DNA from: Pontederia crassipes
Taxonomy: Eukaryota; Streptophyta; Magnoliopsida; Commelinales; Pontederiaceae
Assembly: GCA_030549335.1 (NCBI GenBank)
Contig: CM060188.1
Span: forward strand, 42,311,696 to 42,375,695
DNA: 64,000 nucleotides
Direction: 5' to 3'
In this document: positions 1 through 11,800 of the stretch, piece by piece
How positions within the stretch are numbered: the stretch's first letter is position 1
Layout: the number at the start of each line of letters is the position of its first letter
Program-made: the position numbers and the translations under genes
The notes under the pieces: generated by a model
What the model saw: the letters and a program-made list of their open reading frames with translations, nothing else
What the model was told of the DNA's origin: nothing
Databases searched by the model: none

Positions 1-289
1 ACTGACAGTGCTTTCACCCATCATTTCTGTGTCTCTCTCCCTCTCCATTCTTCCTCTTTCTAGTTTTCTGTAATACCCCTAACCAAAAAAAAGAAAGAAA
101 GAAAAGGTGCCTTAAAAAAAATGAAAGAAAAAGGGTGTTAACCCACTACCCAATAACCTAAAACACAATAGCCCAAAACCCAATCTAAACCCCACCTATA
201 TAAACCAAAATTCTGGCATCATACCCCATTCCCTCATTCCTCCCTCTCCAAGCCATCAAAACCCAAATGACACCACAGGTCAGGAAAAC

Positions 290-620
290 CACAGTTGGTC
301 TGCGATTTCCAGTGAAAATGCTAGTCAATAGAGTCAAATGCCTTAGCAAAGTCAACTTTGCACAGGAAGCCCAAACTACCTCTCCTACACCAGTCTACCA
401 CCACCTTAGATGACACCACATGGCTGTCCACAATAGAGAGACCCGAACAAAAACCAATTGAACAGAAGATATCGGACCTTCTGAGAGTCCTGTTGAACAA
501 CACCTTGGCAATCAATACACAGATAGCACTCAATTGGACGATAGTCCGCAAATTCCTTGAGACTGATTGTCCAACTATGTGGCAGTCCTGACCTCTCTAA
601 CAGAAAATTCGATTAGCTCC
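290..620 (-). mobile_element. LINE reverse-transcriptase fragment
   Basis: Minus-strand reading gives LKEFADYRPIE followed by an IAKVLFNRTL block and, at its end, LGFLCKVDFAKAFDSID. This is the conserved DFRPIS...K(V/L)DFxKAFDS region of plant non-LTR retrotransposon RT. Frameshifted and incomplete. A minus-strand open stretch at 667-870 just upstream is unrecognised. Confidence 0.6.
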
Positions 621-1330
621 TATGAAAAGGCAGAATATTGTTTTCCCTCATGTTGACACCACCTTGCTACTCATATCCCATCACCTTAATGGTAGTATGC
701 CCCTCACCAAACACCTTACCATCAACCTGAGTCACTTTCACACAACCGGTTGCTTGGTTCCCTACCACAACACTCTCATTCAACCCTCCACATATGCCAG
801 TTGATTCTCTTCCTCCGCCAGTTGATAGCCTCTCTGATGATCTTGATTCTTTAACCACCTTGATAGTCAATCATAGTCCGGTACATGCTCCTCTTATCGA
901 ACGGATAGTTTTGGATCTCGTTGGAGCTTCTATGGTTAAATCATCAATTGTTTCAAGAAAGTTGATCCTATGTTGTAATCATTTGGCACTGACATACATC
1001 TTCCTACTGGTCTTACTATATATCTTGGTCTCTAGTTCTTTCTCCACAGGATGGGAAAGGGATGCGCATAACTCCCTATTCTCACATTGATTTTTGCAGA
1101 ATGACAATTTCTGATGCCTCATATGACAGAAAATGTTACTGATTTTGAAAATTTCAAAGTTCTCGCGTGAGCTTAATCATCAGCGCTTTTTTCATGCATT
1201 TGGATCCATCACCTGCCTATTTTTGCTGCTTGGCTAACAAAGTTGGTTTTGACATCTGGATGTTGCCCTTCAACACTTGTACCGTCTTGCAATTCGTCGG
1301 AGTCCAATTTTTATTAGACCGGCAGAATTG

Positions 1331-1560
1331 ATGTAAAACTATTAGGTTTATGGGCCTTCCGTCTGTAAACTTTAGTCTTCTATGGGCTTTTAGTGTAAAC
1401 ACATATTTCCTTTTACTTATTTAGTTTCCTTGTAATAGGGTTGTTTTATTAAGTTTTCCTTTTATTTAGAGTTCCATGTTATACTTGTATAGTTGTAACA
1501 GATTCATGCTTGATGAATGAAAAAGTAATCTCTAGTTTTTCTGTATGTGGATTACTTAAT
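1331..1560 (+). mobile_element. LTR-like fragment, copy 1 (pair with 8.04 kb)
   Basis: Shares ordered blocks with 8040-8290: GGGCCTTC, an AACTTTA...ATGG block, (C)TTGATGAATGAAAA, and TTCT(G)TATGTGGATTA followed by TTAATT. The spacing and T-rich composition resemble a copia-type solo LTR. Ends and TSD were not found, so the class is tentative. Confidence 0.35.
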
Positions 1561-1904
1561 TAGGGCTTTATTGAGCATGATGCTCGACATCGTGTCCCTC
1601 GTCTTGAAATTCCTCAACAAGTGTCAAGCCATCCTCAAATCAATATAATTAATGGTTGTCATTACTGACAACTCTCAAACTACTGTATAAAACATATAAG
1701 ATGTGTTATTCACATGGTTGCCATATAGGTGTTCAGTTAATTTGTGCACCCAGATTCAACTCACTCAGTAGGCCCTAGTGAGATGTAAAACAATCCGTAG
1801 TCTACAATTCATATTCAGCTTAAGGTTTAGCCATCATGTCCAGACGGCACTCAATTCTTCCACTTATATGCGAGCTCTCAGAGAGTGACAAACATGATCG
1901 ACCA

Positions 1905-4560
1905 GATTGGGGTTCAGAGTCAGCAGACCAGTGGCCACCACAGCATTGGAGCAGCCATCACTTCCTATTTCCATGCATCGACTTGGCGCCCAACTCCGGA
2001 ATCGTGGCGTTGGGCTTCAGGGGACATCCCTCGTCTTCCTGACGACCAATCTTCTTCGTTGATATAGGCCAGCTGAGGATGAGGTTATCGAGGCTCCTCC
2101 GGGTCCCAACAGCTTCCCGATCTTCTACAGAGGGTTCTATCGATGGTGCGCGAGGATGTGCTGGCCGTCATCCGGGAGTTTGCCAGCGAGAACCAGGGCT
2201 TTGATAGCCTCAACCGGTTCTTGCTGTTCCTGAAGCACGCCCCTAGAGAGCGAGTGGACTTCCGACCGATAACTCTATCCAATGCTATCTATCTTTTGGT
2301 GGCTCGGTTACTGACGAATCAACTTCAGGAGGTGCTCCCTGAGTTGATCCATCTGGCTCAGTCGGCTTCCATCCAGGGCCGGTCCATCACCGACAGCTAC
2401 ACCATCGCTTCAGAGATCGTAGCATAGTGAAGGACCAGCCATCAGATCTTCTTATGGAAGGTCAATTTCTCCATAGCACTATCTCATGGCCTTTTCTTTG
2501 GCTAACGCTTCCCGGAGACCTGAATCGCATGGATGAAGCGATGCATTACTACCTCTTCTTTCTCGGTCTTGGTCAATGGGGCGAAGTCAAGTGATTGGGT
2601 CAGCCGCAACGCGAGGTCCGCCTGCTAGCTCCCATGCTCTTCGTCTTAGCAGCTGACGCCGTCGCCAGAAATCGCTAGCTCCTGGCAGTCGGACGGGTGT
2701 GGCGCGGGCACAGCAAACTCCTAGGGCGACTAGGAGTGGAGCTTGGCTGGATCTGCTGGAGTCTTCAAGGGCCGGATTTCTTCTCTAACTGGCAGAGGTT
2801 TTTCTATAGAAGATCTAGGTAGGCCGAGTAGGATTAGGAGCCTAGTTAGAAGTTAAGCAGGACTTCTTTGACACTATATAAACTCTTGTAATCCAGGGCT
2901 TGTAACCATCGGAGTTTTTGCTCAATACGTGTCTCTAGTTTTCCTCTAAGCTTCCGAGAGCCTCTCTGTCTTCCTGGGTGTGTGTTTGTTGTGCACTTCA
3001 GGCGTGTCCAGCGACAAGGCCAGGGCGCGTCCGAGATTGGCTGACTGCAGTTCATGAGGGAGGTTGCAAGCTGCACACATTAGGGTTTTCTGGAGCAGAG
3101 CCTTAGGGAGTGACACGCGGGTGGACTCCAGTCATCGAGCGCATCGGGCTGGAACTCACGACTTTTATCCCATGGTGGCCGCCTCATCCTCCTCCGCTCC
3201 GTCCTCTCGGTGATCTCAACATACTACATGATGGTTTTTCGGACACCAACGCAGGTCCTCGGGAGCATGGATTCTCTGAGGAGCAAGTATTTCTAACAAG
3301 GCTCTGGCCGACGAGGAGTCCATCTTGTTACATGGAGTTGTGTTTTTCATTCCACCTCTCAGTGAGGTCTGGGGTTCGGGATCTCCGCTGCACCAACTGG
3401 TCTCTCCTAGCTTGGTGGGTCAGGCAGATCATGAGGTCAAAGGGCAGTCTATGGCACTCGGTCTTCTTTAGCTGCTATGGGCGTGACTTATCTTGGGAGT
3501 CAAGGTTCATTTTACCCCACGGGGCCTCGTCATTCTGGAGGGGAGTAGCAGCACTGGCTCCTCGGGTGTGTCCTCTCATGATACCCTCACTCGGCCCCGG
3601 GGAGGTCTTCTCATTCTGGCGACATGACTGACTCCACGGTGACCCACTTGCGGAGACATTCCCCCGATTGTATGCATTGGCGGCACGCCATGGCGCGACA
3701 ATAGCAGTCCTGCTCTGGCTCTTGGACCCCTTTGTTCAGATCAGGTCTCATGGACCAGCACATCACCAAACTATTGGTGCTCAGTAACGATTATAGCGAT
3801 TTCCTCTGGTACCTACTGGTACGTCAGGATCCGATTGGTCATGAATATCGTAAGGTGCTGCTCTTCGTGAGAGAAGTAAGAACAAAAGGCTTTCTCTTTT
3901 CCCCATGAGAGTAGGTCCTTATTTTCACAAGGATGATAAATAAAAAATACAAACATTTATGGGTTCAATGCGAAAGTTCTATCTTCAAAGATTTCTCGAG
4001 ATATCTTCTTACGAAGTTTCGTTATAGCATCGAAAACAGCCTCTGGTTTAGGTGGGAAACCCCTCCATCAGAGGATTGCTCCCCTCCTCCCCAACCACTC
4101 TAGGCCCGACGGATGGGAGTGGCTATCGGAGTTATGGTCAGCTCGCAATCTTTACATCTGGTTCCTTCCAGACATGGCAGCATCAGAGGACTTCTGGATA
4201 GACTATAGACTCATCTGGCGACCCAGGTGCCGCCGAAAGTCAAGATTTTGCGTGGCTTTTGCAGTGGGACTGGCTCCTCATCAGGCAATACAGGGCGAGA
4301 TGGGTGCCTCACGCAGACACGTCCTGTGTTTTGTGTCACCAGGCAGAGGACACTGATCAACTATTTTTTGCATGTCCGACAGCATGAGATAACTGGCAGT
4401 TGGCAGCAGACGACCTTTGGGGGCCTATTCCTGTGGTGGTCTCTCCAAGCTTTGACCAAACTTCCGGAGAGCTCACACTTGTATATCATCTTCATTTCAT
4501 ACTTATATTTATGTCTGGATGACAACCACATAATCTGGTGGTCATCCTTTTCCTTCTCAA
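1905..4560 (+). mobile_element. LINE ORF2 remnant with 3' end, interrupted at 2.69-3.11 kb
   Basis: Frameshifted plus-strand matches in order: a pre-RT segment (SYFHASTWRPTPESWRWASG), RT fingers (VDFRPITLSNAIYLLVARLL), APMLFVLAADAVA, the post-RT RGWTPVIERI and GRDLSWESRFILPHGASSFW, and a zinc-binding C-terminal region near 4.3 kb (SCVLCHQAEDTDQLFFACP). The 3' UTR ends at about 4560 with a stem-loop (4517-4547) shared by other LINEs here. The RT palm with YADD is replaced by an insertion. Many stops; dead copy. Confidence 0.75.
2690..3108 (+). mobile_element. Probable solo LTR inside the 2-kb LINE
   Basis: About 420 bp of non-LINE sequence breaks the LINE reading between its YADD-proximal part and RGWTPVIER. 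It has a TATATAAAC box followed by a C/T-rich transcribed-looking stretch, like an LTR promoter. No clear TSD; some LINE sequence seems lost at the junction. Confidence 0.4.
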
Positions 4561-5667
4561 AAAAATGTCCATACGAAAACGCATGCAAGCATGGCTCTCC
4601 ATTTAACATGTAACGACTATTAGCGTTGAAATCTCTTAAGCTCCAAACCCTTTCATCTCATTGAGAGCTCTCTAAGACTATGTTAGAAACACATTCCAAC
4701 ATGGCTCTCTGAGTTTTGAAAAGAATAATGGGCAACAAAACTTCATAAGAAGGTTCCTCAGATGCAGAGCAAAAATAAAAAAAAAAACACAAACCTGCTT
4801 ATTAGTTGATAGGACGTAAAGCCATGTGAAGGTTGTGGCAGTTACCCTTGTATGGACCACTAATAAAGTAAACAAAAGAAGGCCTCTCTAGAATTAAGAA
4901 ATTGTGAAAGACCTAATATATCTTCCAAAAGGAAGCGGTATATATATGAACCTCCAGGAATTCCATGAACATGTTGTTATAGAAAAAGAAGTCAAATTTC
5001 CATAATTACTCAAGCAGACCCATTGAGGACATATCCAGTTGGTTAATCCTGCATCAAGATTGTTTTCCAGAATCTCTAAAATTTTGATTACAAAAATTGG
5101 TTACTTTATAGTTCTAAATCTGGCTTATTCCTCATTTATAGTCTCTCTAACATGCCAATGTAACAAAGGATTCTTGATATTGATCCATTGTTCTCTCTCG
5201 TGACCTTGACTATTTAAGAGAGTGATGTTAAGGCAAACAAACAATAAGGACCATACTAATAGGGTAAATCTGGATTCAAGTTAGTACAATGGATAATCTT
5301 CAAGTTGTGATTCTGCAGTCATTATATTACAAAACCAAAAGCACAACACATCTTGGAAGCTATTAACATGATATAGTCATTTCGTCTGTTCTTGATAGGC
5401 ATTTTTATGCTCTGCATTCTGGAGAAGATATATCTTTCTTTCCACTATTTTAAATGGCACATTCTTTTGCAACTGTGATACACAATTCAGTAAAGTGTAA
5501 AGTTTAGATTCAATTTCATGCCTTCTCTAGAATCTGCAAATCAATATTGAACATAATTCAGATAATTAAAGTTTCTTCGTATTTCAAAATATTTAGGCCA
5601 AACAAAAAAGAAAACATAACATGCCACGCTATCACCCAGCATAAGTGAAAAACAGGAAAACACATAC
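4561..5667. other. Gene-poor stretch beside RsmI exon 8
   Basis: AT-rich sequence with no recognised repeat or exon. It was searched on the minus strand for the expected C-terminal exon of the RsmI gene (AVKLVA... and a KTIYSLALR-like block) without success. Confidence 0.5.
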
Positions 5668-5841
5668 CATTGACAAAGTATGACCATTGGAGATCAGTTC
5701 TTTCAGCTCAAGCACAAGTTGTTCATCAGATGGAGCCTCATAACATAAATTTGTCTTGCCTTCTATCAGCAATGTGATTTCTCCTTTTAGATGTTTATTT
5801 GAAAATGACTCTCGTGCTTCACTCAATGTACCTCGCCAGAA
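5668..5841 (-). CDS. rsmI-like: RsmI-like gene, exon 8 (last exon found)
   Basis: 58 codons from ATTTAAG|TTCTGG to TCAATG|GTATGT. Encodes FWRGTLSEARESF, KGEITLLIEGKTN and ELKELISNGHTLSM. Reading through the donor gives 11 more residues and a stop, an unlikely natural end because the family continues with an AVKLVA-like segment. Confidence 0.88.
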
Positions 5842-8800
5842 CTTAAATGCAAGAATTTATAGATGTGTATAGTCTCAAATCAATAACCAGAAATATTATC
5901 CAAAAGTGTATTGCATAAGGAAATATTTGAAATCCAGCAAAGCAACTAGGAGTTTATGAGAAGTTCCCATAGTAACAGTAAAATATTCATCAAAGCCACT
6001 AGCTTCTTAGGGAGTGAAATAAAGATAAATATTCTTTTATGGGAAAATACAAGGAAATTGAAATTTCTTAAAATCAACACTAGATTCCAAATGGCAAACC
6101 TGATGCACGACATCATAAAGATTTTGAGTTAGTTTGGTATGCTGATTTCTTTTTTGATGAAATAAAGGATGACAATAGTTTAGTAGCCATCCACATATAC
6201 TAAAACCAATATGGTATGCTGAAGTTGAAACCACACCTAAAGTTAATTACAGCAGTTACTACTTATAAATAAGAAATTTGGCCTTTTTTTTTAGGAAAGC
6301 AATTGCAGCAATTAAGATCAGCCTGCAGTGTAGCATAGAAAAGTGACTACAACAGGACACAAAACGTGGGAAAATGGTAAAAACAAAGTAAATTAAAATA
6401 ATATACATAATTTATAATTTATAAAGAGAAATTTATATTTTGTTTTGATATGGGTTTCCTCTTTCACTATAATTTGGGTAATGTGTTATTTCTGTTATTT
6501 AAGCTATTATTATCTAGTTAATCATTTATCTTCTTGTCTTTTGTCATGTCTATTTTATCTTTATTACTGTGTTTTTGCAATACTTTTTCGAATTATTTTC
6601 TTGGCATTTGTATTTTTTTTACTTTGCATAAATAGTATTACACTGCAACATGGAGTGGACGTTTTGGATGTGACAAGTGGAGTGAACTTCTTTTATTATA
6701 TTCGACATAAAATCACAAAACATGCGTAATTAAAAATGTGTGAAAAAATATAATCAAACACTTTTTAAATTGAGCATATTTAAAATAATTAAATAATGGA
6801 AATAAAAAATAATATGATGAAATTAAAATATTTATATGTTGAAAAAAGTCAAAAAAGTTAAAAAAAATACATAAAGATAAAAGGAACTATTTCTAAAAAA
6901 ATATTGCTAGAGAATTATATGCAAAAATAAAATATAAATAATTTTTTTTAAAGAAAAATAAGTTAATAAAAAATATAACCAAATAAATAATTAATTTGTC
7001 AATACAAAGAAAATTGTGACAAAATATAAAAACAAATTAAATAAAAGTCAACATATTAAAATACAAAAGTAAATGTTATAATATTACTAAATATAAAATA
7101 AATGTCATAACATTACTAATACTTGTAATTTATGGTCAAATAAACATTTTTAATAATAAAAACTTTATTCTATTGAATCATATATACAAAATTAACTGCA
7201 AATCACTTCTTAGAATTTCACTTACATTTATCCAATGGAAAACTAACTTTTGTAAAAATAAATCATAAGATTTTCACTTACATCCCAGATTTCTATCTAC
7301 ACCAAACCAAACTTCCAATAGGTACTTTAGTTTTCTAGTACAACCCCAAACATGTTATGTCGAACCATATTTACTTTTTTTTTCACCACAAGGTACATAC
7401 AATTTTGTTTCCGAGAAAGAACATTAAGTGAAGTTGACAGATATCATTACCTCTTCATGAATTTTTGTCATTTCCCGAGCAATAACACAAGACCTGATAA
7501 ACATGAAAAATTGATATGCATCCCAAGGAAGCAACTAGGAAATTAGAGTACAATTTCTAGTTATGCATATAACTTAGAAAAGTTAGAAGCCATTTATTTT
7601 TACTTTTGTTTGTCTTTCTCGAATTTTTTGTACCACATATAAATAAAGTCAAAATATTCGCATGATTTCAGATATCTTTCCCTTATAACTATGAAAAGTC
7701 TACTTTGAAATGGATTATTCTTTTTTACACATCGGATCAAGTTATTCTAAAATGGAGTAAAATTAGATATATTTTTGAAAGATTGTGTGGATGCTTAACA
7801 ATTATTTTTGGGTCCAACATTCTAAACTTGGAAGTCTACGAATTCAATAAAGAAATCTCTCTACTGTGCATCATTTGTGCTCTTCATAAATCTAGTTAAA
7901 GTCAACTTTATATTTAACCTCAGCACCAGACCAACAACATTTGGTTTCTTCCTCTTTCAAGAAATCAAATAGGCTCCAAAAAACACAATAACTAATTGTT
8001 GATCATCTATCAAATGGAGAAAAAACCTTATGTAGGACAAAAATAGAATTGTGGGCCTTCTGCCCAAATATTCGAACTTTAGTTATGGACCTTTAATATA
8101 TCCTATTAGTTTACCTTTCCTTATGCTAGATTCTCTTTTAATTAGTTTTCTTTTAATTGTTTTCCTAGTTATTTGGGCATAGGGTGCTTAAAATCTATAA
8201 GTACTCTCATATGGTTCCCTATGAACATATGCTTTGATGAATGAAAATCTATTATTACTTTCTATGTGGATTAGTTAATTCCTATTTGGAATGTTAAGGT
8301 TAAGAAGTAAGTTAACTTGAGGAGTTTCATGTGCGAATATCATTTATTGGTAAGGAGTTGGGTGACTACCATCTTGCTAGTCGTCTTTTTTCATTTCAAA
8401 ACAAAACAAGGTGGAAAGAAAAAAAAGAGCCCATGAGTAGCACAACCCAATATTTGATGCATGGCACAAGGAGATGACCCATATAGATGCACGATAACTT
8501 GGGAAACGAGTCTAACTCTTTTCTAAGCCCAGAAGCATATTATAAAAGATATCACATTTACGATTAAAATCTTGTGAAACCTTGGCCAGACTCGTGCTTG
8601 ACATTGCAATGAAAGTGTCAATCAACCCTTTTTCTTTCACTCTTTTCTCTCTTTATCTACCTTTATTTTATTTAAATTTACTGTTGAGAACAGTAAATCT
8701 CTTTTATCTTCCTTTTTTTGACTTATGGATTCTGTTCAACAGTAAAGAAAACTGTCTTCATCTCAAGGCGAGGTGTGCTGGTCTCAGCAATGCTTCCACG

Positions 8801-11800
8801 ACTCGTTGTATGCAGAGGGGCGTATGTTTCTGCATATATGTGTCAGTTTGCATCAACTGAACTAAATGAGACAAAATACCATAAATTCTAGTAACATCAC
8901 GTGTATACAACTCATTAGCAACAACTCACGCCTATCTGCATGGGTGATAAGGACAAAACATCACCATTAAAGAAGGTCCAGTTGCTTGACATAAGAGACT
9001 AAACAACTGAGCATGTTCAGCATAATCTTGGCGGTGAGGTGTTCTTGTCCTAGGCCAATAAACCAAACTTCAACAAGGGCACTCCAATCAGAAAAGTTCT
9101 TTCCATTCAGTTTCACTGACATCATAACTTTGGTTTCTAGAAATATATGATATGTTGTTGACATGAAACATGGCTAGTGGTAAAGTGTTTGAGTATGTCC
9201 TAAACATGGAAAAGGAAACTGATCTGCTTCTGCAATCAACAGTTTATGTTGTAGACGGAAATGCAGAATGTCTGCACTTCAAAATAAGCAGCCTGAATAG
9301 AATATCTGCACTAGAGAATGGGAAATATCTGCGCTAGGGTTTCTTGCAAGTAAGAAGGAAGAAAAGGTTATACAAACATCTCACAGAGCACATTACCACT
9401 CCATTTTGACTCTTGTATATAATTCTCTATTATAAAATTAATGACATTGCTTTTCCTAATGACTTAAACTTTTAGGATAATTGGTAGTACATCTATTTTC
9501 ACATGGTATCAGAGCCAGAGCTAGAGGTATTGAGTTCAAACCTCGTATTAAAAAAAATTTTGCTCCCTTATTTGTCCATGCGGTGGGCTGGGTGGGAGTG
9601 TTAAGCTTATAAAATCAATGATGTTGCTCCTAACGGTTTAAGCTTTTAGGATAATTGGTAGCACATCTTCTTTCACACCCTAAAATGGATGTTTACCTTG
9701 ACGAGCCAAATATTGTAGAAACTTCATCCAGAAACTGATGAAGCTTGTGCGGGGGAACAAAGAATATTTGTGTTGCTGTGTCATTGGCAGCAAATTCCAG
9801 TCTTTCCCTTCTTGATCCAGCATGCTTAGGTAGAAAGCCAACTATAAATAGTGTACAGAAGAAAATACATAATCAAGAATGTAGTATTGGAGTTGGACTA
9901 GTTGTACTTCAATGAAAAAATAAATATCTTACCAAATCTAAATTCATTTGTGGAAAATCCGGATGCAGAAAATGCAGAAACTGGTGCAGATGGTCCAGGA
10001 ATAGGAATGACAGCAATTCCCTCACTTACACATAACTTTGCCTGCATTGAGATCATAGTCACTCTTTAATTAGGCATTTCAATTTTTAGTACAAAAAAAT
10101 AGGTATTTCAATTAGTGTCTAGAAAACAGTTCACTGCCTAAATGTTTATTGAAAAGTTTCACTAGCTAACTTCATCTCCTCAAGTCCTGACCCTAAACCC
10201 CAAACCTACCTAGACCTAGACTTGACATCACTAGGACTTGAACCCTTCCCTTGTAGCACAACACTGGATGCATTGGCTAGGCTGATATGTCTGCCGATGG
10301 AAGAGCAGACAATCTGCCACCATCCTCTCACCCACCACCCTCCCCTCCATTCCACCAAACCACCAAGCAACAGTTCACAAGGATACAGAAGCGGTTCCAA
10401 CACAAATGAACTTCTTCTGGGGCGCCCAAATGAAGATACTGGTAGTTGCATCAGCAGAGAACATCCTTTTTTTAGGAGAAAAAGGATTAACACCAAGTTA
10501 GGGTGTCATCCCGATATATAGCACAATGATGTGAAAAATGTACAAGTGTAAACTCTTAAGGAGAGAGTTGCCAAAAAAAAGAAAAAGTACATCCACTATC
10601 CAAATCCCCATTCCCAAAGAAGAAAAGAACTATGATGTATGATAGTGTCCACCTGACATCTCTCCACAAAAGATTGTCTGGTTACGCAAGAGCCAAGGCA
10701 CCGGCCAGAATAATCGCTAGTGGTTCTCTCCAAAGCTGTCTCTGACCGCCGAGGCCTCTAGGGGAGTGCTAAAATGCCTTCGGTGTAAGGGAGGAATCAC
10801 CAATCAGCTCAACCTCGACCAAACCTCTCGGGATATAATGCATCCAAAGAATAAATGAGCGGAGCCCTCGTCTGCCACGCCACAAAAAACACAGGACATG
10901 TCGGCATGGGGTGCCCATCTCACCCGGTATAGTCTAGTGAGGATCCTGTCATGCCACATAAAGCAAGCAAAAATCTTCACTTTAAGCGGTATCCCGGCGC
11001 ACCATATGAGTTTGAAGTTTGTCCTGAGGCCATCTGGAATGGTGGTGGCTGGGAGGAAGCAAAGACATGGTTTGTGAGCAGTAAAGGTCTTAAAAAGTCA
11101 TACCCAGCCATCAGCCCAGGAGGAGTCTGACTGAAAAGGGGCAATCCGATGGTGAAAGGTAATGAGCTCCGAGATGAGCCTATCTGAGAAGTCCGATATG
11201 AAAGTGGGGTCCATGAACCAGTGCCAGGATCACCAGACCACACTTCCGCAACTGAAGAATCAGGATGAGCTGCGAGGGCCAGAAGACGGGGAAAGGATGC
11301 CACCAGAGATCCCAGGGAACCAATCACGATGCAAAAAAGATGTTGAGAAACATATTTTCTCTTATTATTCAACTGGATCTCCGCCTCTTTGTCCTCCAAC
11401 TAAATTACCGCCTGATGAAGTCTCCTTCCACTTACCTCCGCGAGGGAAAAATTGTGGAGTCCGCTTACAGCACCTCTGCTTGAATCCTCTCCATATCCTC
11501 TTGTATCTATCTCCAGTGCCTCAGTGCCTCCCGAGGAACTCGTGATTGGCAGTTAACTAGGAGGCAATTGGCAGTTAACTAGGAGCCCAGTGCCCTCGCA
11601 TCATTGTGTGATGATAGGGTGGTGAACAACTAACTCTATAACACAGTCTCGAAAACCCTCCATCAGAAAAGAATGGTCAAGAACTACAGTATCTAAGATA
11701 AATTTAGAAACAAGATGTTCAAGAAAAAAAACTTTAATTGTCTAACTATTTAGAATTGATAGCTAATGCAAAACAAGGATTCCCAAGTAATCATTTTTGT

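Noticed and set aside
4621-4680. Candidate last exon of the RsmI gene (minus-strand ALNEMKGFGA then stop)
   Set aside because: No resemblance to the conserved KTIYSLALRKFGK-type tail beyond chance and no good acceptor upstream.
10206-10521. Overlapping ORFs of about 97 codons on both strands at 10.2-10.5 kb
   Set aside because: Pro/His/Ser-rich, no motif; intron 4 sequence next to a LINE end.
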